From positions 1 to 61,292 of the forward strand of contig NZ_ATHO01000131.1 of NCBI RefSeq assembly GCF_000445065.1: a stretch of 61,292 nt of DNA, in the 5' to 3' direction. Both the position numbers and the translations under genes were made by a program. The notes below the pieces were generated by a model that worked only from the letters and a program-made list of their open reading frames with translations, was not told where the DNA came from and did not search any database. Positions 38,428 through 47,662 of this stretch are shown one piece after another; the first letter of the stretch is position 1; the number at the start of each line of letters is the position of its first letter. This stretch comes from Sphingobium quisquiliarum P25 (lineage in GTDB: Bacteria > Pseudomonadota > Alphaproteobacteria > Sphingomonadales > Sphingomonadaceae).

Positions 38428-38692
38428 CGATCTTCATCCAATCGCAAAAGTGAAATTCATGAAAATGCCCGCCGCGCGCGCGACTTGCCACCGGCGCTGG
38501 CAATTGCCCGCGCCACGCCGCCAGGACTTGGCCTCCATTTCCTGACCGTGCAGCAAGGGCCAGTTACGGAAGTGGAGGCTAGCATCGGGACTGTGAGCCC
38601 ACAAATATATGTGGCTGATCGGATATATCGAACCGGGTTATGCCTGAACCCCGGCGCGGGAGCCGAACGCCGCCGCGCAGGACCCAGGCGGC

Positions 38693-39520
38693 CTATCCCC
38701 GGAAGGTGAGGCTGAGCCGCGCCGTGGCCCCGCCGTCGACCGGGATATTCGCGCCGGTGATATAGGCAGCTTCATCGGAGGCCAGGAACAGGCCCGTATA
38801 GACTACGTCGGCCGGGCTGCCGAGGCGCGCAAGTGCGGAGGAATCCTCGAAAAAGGCCTTGAGCCTCGGCTTTTCACGCAGCAGCGGCTGCGTGGCGGGC
38901 GTGGCGATGATGCCGGGGGAAATGGCGTTCACCCGAATCCAGTGGGGCGCGCCCTCGACCGCGAGCTGGCGCGACATCGCGATGACGCCGCTCTTGGCGG
39001 TGCCGTGCGCAAGCGCGCCGACGCCTTCAATCGGTTCAGCGCCGCCCATGCCGCTGATCGACCCGATATTGATGATGCTGCCGCCGCCCCGCTTGATCAT
39101 ATGCGGCCAGACCGCCTGCGTCGGCACGAAGATGACATCGAGTTCGACGCGCAGATTGTCATGCCACATTTCGATGCTGGTTTCTGCGAACGGCGCGAAC
39201 CGGGCCGACCCGCCATTATTGTAAAGGATATCGATCCCGCCCTGCTTCTGGACCACGGCATCGGCCCAGCGCTTCATCTGTTCAGGATTGGTGGCGTCAG
39301 CAACGTCGAGATCGAGCGTCAGCCCTTCCGCCTCCGCCAGCGCGCGGGTTTGCCGCAGCCCGTCTTCATTGATGTCGCACCCGAAGACCGCCGCCCCGGC
39401 CCTGGCGAACAGAAGCGCGGCTTCCCTGCCCTGCCCGCCTGCGACGCCCGTCAGCATGGCTACCTTTCCGGCGAGGCGGCCTTCCACCTTGCCTTGGCTG
39501 GTCCGCGCCTGTTCACTCAT
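38693..39520 (-). CDS. SDR-family oxidoreductase with His in place of the catalytic Tyr
   Basis: 275 aa. Cofactor site AMLTGVAGGQGREAALLFAR, NNGGSARF, catalytic Ser in NIGSISGMGG, then ALAHGTAKSGVIAM, where His stands in the Tyr position of Tyr-x3-Lys (the Lys remains). The family C-terminus is ANIPVDGGATARLS. The ATG at 39520 (third codon of the open frame) has the better distance to gaggagg. It lies 24 bases after another SDR gene's start region and in line with it, so they share an operon. His could still act as acid/base, or the enzyme may have altered activity. Confidence 0.85.
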   Translation of the reverse strand: MSEQARTSQGKVEGRLAGKVAMLTGVAGGQGREAALLFARAGAAVFGCDINEDGLRQTRALAEAEGLTLDLDVADATNPEQMKRWADAVVQKQGGIDILYNNGGSARFAPFAETSIEMWHDNLRVELDVIFVPTQAVWPHMIKRGGGSIINIGSISGMGGAEPIEGVGALAHGTAKSGVIAMSRQLAVEGAPHWIRVNAISPGIIATPATQPLLREKPRLKAFFEDSSALARLGSPADVVYTGLFLASDEAAYITGANIPVDGGATARLSLTFRG

Positions 39521-39544
39521 TGCCATGCCTCCTCATATGCGCTG

Positions 39545-40369
39545 TCAGGAATTGATCATCTGCCCGTGAAGGAGCGTTTCGCGCACTTTCCCTATTCCCG
39601 GCACGTGAGCGCCCTCCCCGCCGTCCACGACCAGGATCTGGCCCGTGATCATGCGCGCGGCAGACGAGGCCAGGAACACGGCGGCGTTGGCAATGTCCAC
39701 AGGTTCGGCAAGCGTGGGGGTCAGCGTTTCCTCCAACTCCAGTTCAAAGATCGCCGGGTGGAACGCCGCCACGACGGCGGGCGAACGCGTCAGGCCCGGC
39801 AGGACGGCATTGCAGCGAACGCCGTCCTTGCCATATTGCGTGGCCACCGACCGAGTAAGCTGGACAAGGGCGAGCTTGCTCGCGGAATAGGCCGACTGGA
39901 CGAGATTGCCGCGCAGGGAAAGGGCCGAGCCGGTATTGACGATCGCGCCGCCCCCGGCCGCCAGCAGATGCGGAAGCACATATTTGCTGCACAGCATCGT
40001 GCCCTTGCAATTGGCCCCGAAAATACGATCCCAGACCTGGGCATCCATGCCGGCGATCGCGCCATCCCTGCCGTTCAGGTCAGGCGACAGATCGGCGGCA
40101 TTGGCGTGCAGGATGCCGATGGACCCAAAATGATCGTGCGACCGGGCAATCAGCCGTTCGATGCTGGTTTCGTCATGCAGGTCGAAGGGAAGCGCGATCG
40201 CATCGCCACCCTGACCGGCGATGGCGTGGGCAACGGCCTCCGCCGCTTCCAGCGCGATGTCGGCCACCACGACCCTGGCGCCCCGCGCTGCCAGCAGTTG
40301 CGCGCTTGCAGCGCCAATGCCGCCCCCGGCGCCGGTCACTATGGCGACGTCTCCAGCAAATTCTATCAT
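39545..40369 (-). CDS. Short-chain dehydrogenase/reductase
   Basis: 274 aa classical SDR. VAIVTGAGGGIGAASAQLLA at the N-terminus, HANAAD in place of the usual NNAG, catalytic Ser in NTGSALSLRG and Tyr-Lys in SAYSASKLALVQL. C-terminal ITGQILVVDGGEGAHVPG. The ATG at 40369 (MIEFAGDVAIVTG) follows aaggacgaac. It lies 28 bases downstream of a LysR stop and upstream of the His-variant SDR in one operon. Substrate unknown. Confidence 0.91.
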   Translation of the reverse strand: MIEFAGDVAIVTGAGGGIGAASAQLLAARGARVVVADIALEAAEAVAHAIAGQGGDAIALPFDLHDETSIERLIARSHDHFGSIGILHANAADLSPDLNGRDGAIAGMDAQVWDRIFGANCKGTMLCSKYVLPHLLAAGGGAIVNTGSALSLRGNLVQSAYSASKLALVQLTRSVATQYGKDGVRCNAVLPGLTRSPAVVAAFHPAIFELELEETLTPTLAEPVDIANAAVFLASSAARMITGQILVVDGGEGAHVPGIGKVRETLLHGQMINS

Positions 40370-40397
40370 GTTCGTCCTTGCATCCTGATAGCGGCGA

Positions 40398-41426
40398 TCA
40401 CGGGCGGCCGCCCGCAACCGCGCGCGGTTTCGTGCCGCAATCGGCCACAGCCTGAAGAGTGCGCCGCACCGGCGGGTCCATGCCAAGCGGCTCTGCCGTC
40501 GCGGGCATGCGTTCGGCCACCGCCGACATGACGTCCCTTAGCCAGCGATGCCCTGGGTCCGCTTCCGACCGGGGGTGCCACATGGCCGTTTCATTCAGTT
40601 CCAGAAGCTCAATCGGCGCGGGCAGCGCCTTGAGCTGGAGATAATCCTTGTGAATTTCGAAAAGGCGGTGCGGGACGATCGTCACCATGTCCGTGCCGCT
40701 CACCATCGAAAGCGCGTGGAAGAAGGTGGGCACGCATCCGCCGATCCGGGGCCGCTCCATCTGCTTGCGCAATGCCAGTTCGATATTGCTGACCAGACGG
40801 CCGCCGAAGCGCACGTCGACAAAGACCTGCTGGCAGAATTCCGGGTAGCTGATCGGGCGGTTCAGCAGGGGATTGCTTCTGGACCCGGCCAGGATGAAGC
40901 GGTCATGGAACAGCAACTGCTCGCACACATCGTCCCGGCGATAGGCGGGGTCGAACAGCGCGCTGTGCGGAAGAGTGACGCAGGCATCGATCTGGCCATC
41001 ATGCAGGCGCGTCAGCGTGTCCATCGACAGTTCATCAATCTCACAGTTCAGCCCCGGTCCGGCGGAAACGATCTCATCGACTAGCTGAACCCCGAAAATC
41101 TCGGCGCAGCTATTGGACATCACCACCTTGAAGGTGCGTTGCGCTTCGGCAGGCTGGAAGCCGTCGCCATCGCTGAGAAGCGCGCGCACATCGAACAATA
41201 TCTCCTTGAGCGGCCCCACCAGCATGCGGGCGCGCGGCGTAAGCTCCATCTGCCGCCCGATCCGTTCCAGCAGGGGATCAGAGAAGTGGAAGCGCAGCTT
41301 TTGCAGCGCGAAGCTCATCGCTGGCTGGGAGACGTGGAGGCGTTCGGACGCCCGCGTGACGTTGCGCTCGTTCAGAAGCGCATCGAGCGAGACGAGGAGA
41401 TTGAGGTCGAGGCCATTCAGATGCAT
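40398..41426 (-). CDS. NodD-like LysR regulator
   Basis: 342 aa. LDLNLLVSLDALLNERNVTR and SQPAMSFALQKLR match the regulator at 17923, as does LLERIGRQMELTPRAR and the rest of the effector domain. Its C-terminus is about 30 residues longer than usual. It is the first gene of LysR-SDR-SDR (-), so the regulator is co-transcribed with enzymes, like its paralogue with BKACE. Confidence 0.9.
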   Translation of the reverse strand: MHLNGLDLNLLVSLDALLNERNVTRASERLHVSQPAMSFALQKLRFHFSDPLLERIGRQMELTPRARMLVGPLKEILFDVRALLSDGDGFQPAEAQRTFKVVMSNSCAEIFGVQLVDEIVSAGPGLNCEIDELSMDTLTRLHDGQIDACVTLPHSALFDPAYRRDDVCEQLLFHDRFILAGSRSNPLLNRPISYPEFCQQVFVDVRFGGRLVSNIELALRKQMERPRIGGCVPTFFHALSMVSGTDMVTIVPHRLFEIHKDYLQLKALPAPIELLELNETAMWHPRSEADPGHRWLRDVMSAVAERMPATAEPLGMDPPVRRTLQAVADCGTKPRAVAGGRP

Positions 41427-41657
41427 GGCCGCCCCCCTGACGAAGCGGCGCGCTCTTGCTCAGGCGCGTGCCGTTCTGGCTTTCCAGATCGAAAGCTCAT
41501 GGCCATCTTCCACCTCTCCCAGCCGATTCCGATGAAACCGGACTCTTTTCACTGCGCCCGAATTTTATCTGCCGGGGGAGGCGTCGGCGCCGCGCCTCTC
41601 CTTATATCTGCCGGTCCTTCGGCGGGCGTTAACTGCCCTTATGGGGAAGAACCGGAG

Positions 41658-41681
41658 TTAACCGTACACACGAACGGTTAA
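41658..41681. promoter_or_regulatory. Perfect 8-bp dyad TTAACCGT-N8-ACGGTTAA
   Basis: TTAACCGT (41658-41665) and ACGGTTAA (41674-41681) are exact complements around 8 bases. It lies about 230 bases upstream of the LysR start at 41426. AT-ended arms suggest an operator rather than a terminator. Confidence 0.5.
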
Positions 41682-41719
41682 GGGAGCAAGCATTCTTGAA
41701 CCATCCGCTGCGCGCGTCC

Positions 41720-41764
41720 GGGAGGGAAGGAAAGCCGCGCGTGCGGGCGCTCCCTTCCGCTCCC
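41720..41764 (-). terminator. Hairpin after the aldehyde dehydrogenase operon
   Basis: GGGAGGGAAGG (41720-41730) pairs with CCTTCCGCTCCC (41753-41764) with one bulged base. It starts 12 bases beyond the stop codon at 41776, placed to end the transcript of the three-gene operon above. Confidence 0.55.
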
Positions 41765-41775
41765 CGTCAGCGCGC

Positions 41776-43245
41776 TCAGAGGCCGCCTAGAGCGATATAT
41801 TTGATCTCCAGATAGTCATCGATGCCATATTTCGATCCTTCGCGGCCGAGGCCGGAGGCCTTGACCCCGCCAAAGGGCGCGACCTCGGTGGAAATCAGCC
41901 CCTCATTCACGCCGACCATGCCGAATTCCAGCGCTTCGCTGACGCGGAAGATGCGGCCCACGTCACGCGCGTAGATGTAGGAAGCAAGGCCGAAGGGCGT
42001 GTCATTGGCGAGCGCGATCGCTTCCTCTTCGGTTTCGAAGCGGAACAGCGGCGCGATGGGACCGAAGGTCTCATCAGCGAAGATCATCGCGTCGCGCGGG
42101 ACATTGGTCAGCACCGTGGGTTCGAAGAAGGTGCCGCCCAGCGCATGCCGCTTGCCGCCTGCGCGCACCTCCGCGCCCTTCGCCACGGCGTCGGCCACAT
42201 GCTCCTCGACCTTCGCCACCGCATTTTCGTCGATGAGCGGCCCCTGGACGACGCCATCCTCCATGCCGTTGCCCACCTTCAGCTTCGCGGTTTCCTCGGC
42301 AAGGCGCTTCGCGAACGCGTCATAGATGCCGGACTGGACGAGCAGGCGGTTCGCCGCGATGCAGGCCTGGCCGGTATTGCGATATTTGGCCATGAGCGCG
42401 CCCTTCACCGCGCTTTCCAGATCGGCGTCATCGAAGACGATGAAGGGCGCATTGCCGCCCAGTTCCATGCTTGTCTTCTTGATGGTGGGCGCGCATTGGG
42501 CCAGCAGCAGGGCGCCGACTTCGGTCGATCCGGTGAAGGACAGTTTCCGCACGATGGGGCTGCCGGTGAGTTCGCCGCCGATCGCCCGCGCCGATCCGGT
42601 GACGATGTTGCAGACGCCCTTCGGCAGACCCGCGCGCTCCGCCAGCACGCCCAGCGCGAGCGCGGACAGCGGCGTCTGGCTGGCGGGCTTGATGACGCCA
42701 GCGCAGCCCGCCGCCCAGCCCGGCCCCGCCTTTCGCGTGATCATCGCGGCCGGGAAGTTCCACGGCGTGATCGCCGCGAACACGCCGATCGGCGACTTCT
42801 GCACCAGGATGCGGCGATTGTCCGCATTTTGCGGGATGATGTCGCCATAGACGCGCTTCGCCTCTTCCGCGAACCATTCGATGAAGCCTGCGGCGTAGAG
42901 CAGTTCGCCATGCGCTTCGGACAGGGGTTTGCCCTGTTCCGCCGTCAGGATCACCGCCAGATCGCCGATATGCTCCAGCATGAGGTCGTAGAGGCGGCGC
43001 AGGATGCGCGACCGCTCCTTGGGCAGCACCTTCCTCCATTCCCGCGTCGCGCGCTCGGCGGCGGCGATCGCGCGGCGGGTTTCCTCAGCGCCCGCATCCG
43101 GCACCGTGGCGATCAATTCGCCGGTGGCGGGATTGCGCACGTCCAGGGTGCGGCCATCGTCCGCCTGAACCCATTCGCCATCGATCAATATGGCCTGACG
43201 CAGGAGACCGGGGTCTTTAAGATCAAGTTTGACAGGAGCAGTCAT
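41776..43245 (-). CDS. Succinate-semialdehyde-dehydrogenase-like aldehyde dehydrogenase
   Basis: 489 aa NAD(P)-dependent aldehyde dehydrogenase, GabD-like. Active-site segments are TPWNFPAAMITRKAGPGWAA, MELGGNAPFIV with the general-base Glu, and NTGQACIAANR with the catalytic Cys. EVAPFGGVKASGLGREGSKY is the GabD-type C-terminus. The ATG at 43245 (MTAPVKLDLKDPG) follows gagggccgcc. It lies 8 bases after the DHDPS-family gene. In this operon it probably oxidises an aldehyde released by that aldolase; succinate semialdehyde is only one option. Confidence 0.9.
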   Translation of the reverse strand: MTAPVKLDLKDPGLLRQAILIDGEWVQADDGRTLDVRNPATGELIATVPDAGAEETRRAIAAAERATREWRKVLPKERSRILRRLYDLMLEHIGDLAVILTAEQGKPLSEAHGELLYAAGFIEWFAEEAKRVYGDIIPQNADNRRILVQKSPIGVFAAITPWNFPAAMITRKAGPGWAAGCAGVIKPASQTPLSALALGVLAERAGLPKGVCNIVTGSARAIGGELTGSPIVRKLSFTGSTEVGALLLAQCAPTIKKTSMELGGNAPFIVFDDADLESAVKGALMAKYRNTGQACIAANRLLVQSGIYDAFAKRLAEETAKLKVGNGMEDGVVQGPLIDENAVAKVEEHVADAVAKGAEVRAGGKRHALGGTFFEPTVLTNVPRDAMIFADETFGPIAPLFRFETEEEAIALANDTPFGLASYIYARDVGRIFRVSEALEFGMVGVNEGLISTEVAPFGGVKASGLGREGSKYGIDDYLEIKYIALGGL

Positions 43246-43253
43246 GGCGGCCC

Positions 43254-44264
43254 TCATTCAGGATTGCGTCCCACGAAGAAGGCTTCGTCGGGATCGGTTG
43301 TCGGGTTGAGACCGGCCGCTTCCAGGCCACGGCGCAGGACGATCATTTCCCGCGTGTAGATGCGCGCCGTAGGATGGCGGAGCGGACCGCCATTATATCC
43401 CTGGAGCCAGCCCTGATATTTCCATAGCATGCGGTTGAGCAGGCCGCCACCGCCCATCGGCACGCTGCCAAAGGCTTTGCGCGCCGCGTCCATGGAATAA
43501 TAAAGGGCCGTCGCCTCATCGAACCGGCATTCCTGCACCAGGTTGAAGATCCTGGGCAGCATCGGGCCGAAATAGGCGGAATAGTTGGTGCCGCAGAAGG
43601 GCACCGGGATGATCTGCGACAGGGGGATGAATTCATGTTCGATCGGGAATGAGATCACCACTTCCTCATGGAAGGCGCGATGAACCTCGATCGGCGCCAT
43701 GATCAGCGGCGCGCCGCCTTCCGCCTTGATCGCGACGATGTTCGGGCAATCGTCGATCAGGCGGCGCAATATGGGAACCGGGATGTCCGCCGGGTCGAGA
43801 TGCGAAAAGCCCCAGGTCGGGATGGGGAAAAGCATCACCGCCATGTCGGTGGCATCACAAAATGCCTTGGTATAGGCGTAAACCTCTTCCATCGACTTGG
43901 GGTAGAAATAAGGCGGATAACCAAGGAGCACCAGTTCGGCCCCCGCGCGTTCCGCCCGCTTCACCGCTTCGATATTTTCCTCAAGCGAGTTGAACACGGC
44001 ATGGTGGACGGTGATGATCCGCCCGGCGGCCTGATCCACCATGACGCGCACGAACTGTTCATATTCGTCCATCGTGATGACGACTTCCGAACAGGCAAGC
44101 GTAGCGGTGAAGCCATGCCGGATGCTGGTTTCGACATCATGGCGGACCGCCGCCTCGTTCAGGCGGGTGAAGTCCGACGTCATCGTCGGCATCACCACAT
44201 TGGCAACGCCCACCAGCTTTTCACGAGCCCATGCCCGTGCGTCGTTGCGATTATAGCTGAGCAT
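43254..44264 (-). CDS. Dihydrodipicolinate-synthase-family aldolase/lyase
   Basis: 336 aa class I (Schiff-base) aldolase fold. The lysine in IVAIKAEGG is the expected Schiff-base residue, and GVANVVMPTMTSDF with HHAVFNS and GYPPYFYPKS fits the (beta/alpha)8 barrel. The family includes aldolases, hydratase-aldolases and dehydratases in aromatic and sugar-acid pathways. It lies 15 bases downstream of the ornithine-cyclodeaminase-like gene and 8 bases upstream of the aldehyde dehydrogenase start. Cleavage of a keto acid to pyruvate and an aldehyde would explain the partner, but this is inference. Confidence 0.85.
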   Translation of the reverse strand: MLSYNRNDARAWAREKLVGVANVVMPTMTSDFTRLNEAAVRHDVETSIRHGFTATLACSEVVITMDEYEQFVRVMVDQAAGRIITVHHAVFNSLEENIEAVKRAERAGAELVLLGYPPYFYPKSMEEVYAYTKAFCDATDMAVMLFPIPTWGFSHLDPADIPVPILRRLIDDCPNIVAIKAEGGAPLIMAPIEVHRAFHEEVVISFPIEHEFIPLSQIIPVPFCGTNYSAYFGPMLPRIFNLVQECRFDEATALYYSMDAARKAFGSVPMGGGGLLNRMLWKYQGWLQGYNGGPLRHPTARIYTREMIVLRRGLEAAGLNPTTDPDEAFFVGRNPE

Positions 44265-44279
44265 GTCCCAGATCCTTTT

Positions 44280-45284
44280 CTAACGCTTGGTTTCGAAGGC
44301 GGCCGGAAGCGGCAATGCGAGACCCGCTTCCAGGGCCTTGGTGAGGATGAGTCCGGCCACGACCACGTCCTGGAGGCCGCCGCCGACGGATTTGAACATC
44401 GGGTTCCGCGCGGCCTGCACCCGGCTGTCGAGACTGCCCGACATTAGGTCGAACAGACCGAACGACTTGTCATGGAATTCGATGCCCGCTTCATGCGCGG
44501 CGATCATGTCGCCGGTTTCCTCCAGCACTTCTTCCACCATGTCGCACACGATCAGGTCGGCGCGCTTGATGACCGAAATGTCGATCTCGCGCTGTTCGGG
44601 CACGGTCGATCCGATCGACGCCACAACAGCCCCGTCCCGCAGCCAGTCGCCGTACAGGATCGGGCGCTCCCCTTGCGAACGGGCGGCGGCGAGGACGAGG
44701 CCGGATTCCCGCACCGCCTCTTCCGGGCTGGCGCAGGCCGTGGCAGTGACGCCCAGTTCTTCCTGGATGGACGCCGCAAAGGCTTCGCGCTTCGCCGGCG
44801 TGGGGCTGAATATCGCGATCTCGCTCAGGTCCCGCACGCTGGCGATGGCGCGGACATGCATGGCCGCTTCCAGCCCGCTGCCCAGCACGGCGAGCCGGTC
44901 GACCTTCGCCGGAGCGATGCGGTCCAGCGCGGCCGCCGTGGTCGCGGCGGTGCGATAGGCGGTGACCATGTTCGCGTCCACGAATGCGGCGATGCGGCTC
45001 GTTTCACGGTCGAAAAGCACGATCACATATTCAGCGCCCGGCGCGGGAGCGGTGGCCGACATCCCCATGAGCTTCGCACCGAAATAGCGCGAGCCCGGCG
45101 GCAAGGCTGGCAAGGTGCGCAGCCACGCCCCTCCGCCCCGCGCGACGGTGCGGGGCGGCAGGGCGACGGGATCGGCCTGCTGAGCATAGGCGTGTTGCAG
45201 CGCCTTGATAGCATCGGGCCATTGGAAAACCGCGCGCGCGGTTTCGCCGGAGACGAATACGGACGGCGTATCGGGATCGGCCAT
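44280..45284 (-). CDS. Ornithine cyclodeaminase/mu-crystallin-family protein
   Basis: 334 aa. The NAD-binding region is LAVLGSGLEAAMHVRAIASV, preceded by FVDANMVTAYRTAATTA, both family signatures, and followed by LVLAAARSQGERPI. Members deaminate ornithine or reduce imines such as ketimines and pyrroline carboxylates. It is first in the operon and divergent from a GntR gene across 156 bases. The operon suggests catabolism of an imine or amino compound. Confidence 0.88.
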   Translation of the reverse strand: MADPDTPSVFVSGETARAVFQWPDAIKALQHAYAQQADPVALPPRTVARGGGAWLRTLPALPPGSRYFGAKLMGMSATAPAPGAEYVIVLFDRETSRIAAFVDANMVTAYRTAATTAAALDRIAPAKVDRLAVLGSGLEAAMHVRAIASVRDLSEIAIFSPTPAKREAFAASIQEELGVTATACASPEEAVRESGLVLAAARSQGERPILYGDWLRDGAVVASIGSTVPEQREIDISVIKRADLIVCDMVEEVLEETGDMIAAHEAGIEFHDKSFGLFDLMSGSLDSRVQAARNPMFKSVGGGLQDVVVAGLILTKALEAGLALPLPAAFETKR

Positions 45285-45440
45285 GGGGAAAACCTCTCAT
45301 CCAGTCGCGACGGGTTCGCGAGTCTTAGTTGATATTGATGTGCCTTAATTTCATTATTGAGCGCGGTCAAGAAGATTGATTGCGTTGCATCACCCGATGA
45401 AATGTGGACAGCCGCGCCGCCGCCTTCTACAGCCGTTGGC

Positions 45441-46112
45441 ATGACGATGCCGACCGACCCCGCCCCGCATGAAGAACTCAATCGCGTGCGCAGCTATGTG
45501 GAGCAGGCGCGCCGGGACCAGCAGGCGCGCCTGCCGTCCGAACCGCAGCTTGCCGAGCGGCTGGGCATCACCCGGCCCCGGCTGCGGCGCATATTGAAGA
45601 AGCTGGAGTCCGAAGGGCTGATCTGGCGGCATGTCGGCAAGGGCACTTTCGTCGGCGAGCGCAGCCTTACCAACACGCTGGGCGAACTGCCCAACATGCT
45701 GACGCCCCTGGAAACCTTCGAAGCGCGGATCGTGCTCGAACCGCAGCTTGCGGGCCTTGCGGCGCTGCGCGCCACGCCTGCCCAGATCGAGGAAATGCGC
45801 GAATGCCTGGCGCGCATGGCGGACCTGTCCCAATTTGCGGACTGGGCGGTCTGGGACGAGCGCCTGCACCGGCTGGTGGCGAAGGCGGCGCATAATACCC
45901 TCCTGCTCGCGCTCTACGACACCGTTCGCGAAAGCGCGCCGACGGGCATGCGCGACCGGCTGCACGATGTCTTCCCCGCGCCCGCACCCGAAACCAACGA
46001 GCAGCACGAAGCCTATGTGGACGCGATCGCCGCGCGCGACCACAAGCGGGCGGAAGCGCTGATGCGGGCGCATCTGCAATCGGTGCGGGACGCGCTTTTC
46101 GGCAGCCGTTGA
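45441..46112 (+). CDS. GntR-family (FCD) regulator
   Basis: About 223 aa. The N-terminal winged helix is LPSEPQLAERLGITRPRLRR followed by LESEGLIWRHVGKGTFVG. The C-terminal FCD domain is all-helical, with the metal-binding His of WDERLHRLV and a later EQHEAYVDAIAARD. The ATG at 45441 is chosen (MTMPTDPAPHEELNRVR); a TTG at 45357 would add 28 unlikely residues, and neither has a clear ribosome site. It is divergent from the ornithine-cyclodeaminase-like operon and probably represses it. Confidence 0.88.
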   Translation: MTMPTDPAPHEELNRVRSYVEQARRDQQARLPSEPQLAERLGITRPRLRRILKKLESEGLIWRHVGKGTFVGERSLTNTLGELPNMLTPLETFEARIVLEPQLAGLAALRATPAQIEEMRECLARMADLSQFADWAVWDERLHRLVAKAAHNTLLLALYDTVRESAPTGMRDRLHDVFPAPAPETNEQHEAYVDAIAARDHKRAEALMRAHLQSVRDALFGSR

Positions 46113-46299
46113 GGCATTTACGCGCCCATCACGTTCGCCGATGCTGAAAATTCATAATAACGATTGGCCTGCCAACGGGCGCAAAGCTTATCCCCGGATG
46201 TGACCTGCTCCCCCCTGGGTCAGCGCATTGACCGCGACAGAGATGGCGGCGCGCTGCGCCCCGCCATTTCATAATCCCGCATCGTAGGAGAGAGTTTCC

Positions 46300-47609
46300 A
46301 TGTCCGGCATCGATGATCTTCGCACTAATGTGGACACCTCGGTATCATGGGGGCGTCTTGAGTTCACTGGGTGGCAGGATGAGAACCTGTCGTGGAAGGA
46401 AAGCTGCTACATTGGCGACTGGAGCTGGCTCGACGAATTCCATGTCAAGGGCGCCGATGCGCTGAAATTCCTGTCGATCACGCCATCAACAGCTTCGCGA
46501 AATTCGACCTTGGCCAGGCGAAACATGCCGTGTTCTGCAACAAGGCGGGCAAGGTCATCGGCGAAGGCGTGCTCCAGCGGCTGGGCGAGGACGAATTCGA
46601 ATTTCAGGCGCGCGGGCCAGTCGTCAAATGGCTGGAATATCGTCTCGCCAAGGGGGGCTATTCTGCGGCCTATGCAACGTCGATAAGCAAGTTCAAATTC
46701 CAGGTGTCGGGACCGGCCGCCCTCGCCGTTTGCGAAAAGGCGACCGGCGAGCCGTTGCGCGACATCGGTTTCATGCGCTTCCGGTCAGCGCCGATCCGAG
46801 ATGTCGATGTCCTTTTCCTGCGGCAGGGCATGGCGGGCGAAATCGGGTTCGAGCTTCAGGGCCCTTCGGAAAAAGCAGAAATTGTCCGGCAGGCGATATT
46901 GGAGGCGGGCGCGGACATGGGCATCCGCCAGCTTGGATCGCGCACCGCCATGATCAACCATCTCGAAGCCGCCTTTCCCACCGTGACGCATGACTATCTG
47001 CCAGCGGTCGGCGACGAACCGGAACGTGAATTCTACGAGCTTTACGGTTCCGCGACGCCCGTGTTCGGTTCGCCCGAATGGTTCCGCAGCTTCGCGCGGA
47101 CCCAGAAGGTGAAGGGCAGTTATGAGGGACGATCCGTCACCGACTGGTATCGCTCTCCCATCGAATTGGGATGGGCGAAAAGCATCAAGTTCGACCATGA
47201 TTTTTACGGGCGCGAGGCGCTGGAAGCCGAAATGACCGATATCAAGCGTGTCCGCCGCACGCTCATCTGGAACAAGCAGGATGTGGTCGATGTGTTCGCG
47301 TCGCTTTTCGAAGAAGAGACGCCCTATGACTATATGGAATTCCCCCGGCACCAATGGAACGCCATGTATGCGAACAAGGTGATGGACGGCGACAGGCTGG
47401 TGGGCGTGGCGACATCGCGCGGCTATTCCTATTATTTCCGCAAGATGCTGAGCCATGTCGTCATCGACACCGCCTATGCGGAGCCGGGAACGGAACTGAC
47501 GGTGATCTGGGGCGAGCCGGGCCATCGGCAGAAGGCAATCCGCGTGACCGTCGCGCAATCGCCGTTCAAGCAGGATAACCGGCGCGCCGACCTGAACAGT
47601 CAGGCGTGA
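46300..47609 (+). CDS. GcvT-family THF-dependent O-demethylase homologue 2, frameshifted
   Basis: About 436 aa once one base is added. The first part (MSGIDDLRTNVDTSVSWG to DALKFLSIT) and the rest (AINSFAKFDLGQAKHAVF to LNSQA) are in different frames. The break is at 46481-46484 (cgcc), and one extra G gives LSITAINS, aligned with the FSDFTVNS of the paralogue at 15361. Conserved segments are IKFDHDFYGREALEAE and [16 protein letters not shown]. Start after taggagagag. Family chemistry is methyl transfer to THF. It is followed by formaldehyde-oxidation genes on the other strand. DMSP demethylase DmdA is also in this family, but no other DMSP gene supports that. Confidence 0.86.
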
Positions 47610-47636
47610 CCGGCGCTGGCGCTGAAGGGAAATCTC

Positions 47637-47662
47637 GACGGCGGAGGATTTGTTCCGCCGTC
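47637..47662. terminator. 9-bp hairpin between convergent genes
   Basis: GACGGCGGA (47637-47645) and TCCGCCGTC (47654-47662) pair perfectly around 8 bases. It lies between the demethylase (+) and the acetyltransferase (-), overlapping the latter's stop codon. A two-way terminator is likely. Confidence 0.7.

Larger units (their letters stand above)
41427..41775. other. Intergenic region upstream of LysR with dyad and terminator
   Basis: 349 bases with no supported gene. It contains the upstream region of the LysR gene at 40398, a dyad at 41658-41681 and a hairpin at 41720-41764 that should end the aldehyde dehydrogenase operon. Confidence 0.6.

Noticed and set aside
46300..47609. DMSP demethylase (dmdA) identity for GcvT-type gene 2
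   Set aside because: Only family membership and a long acyl-CoA dehydrogenase elsewhere support it; no dmdB or dmdD, and the setting is aromatic catabolism.
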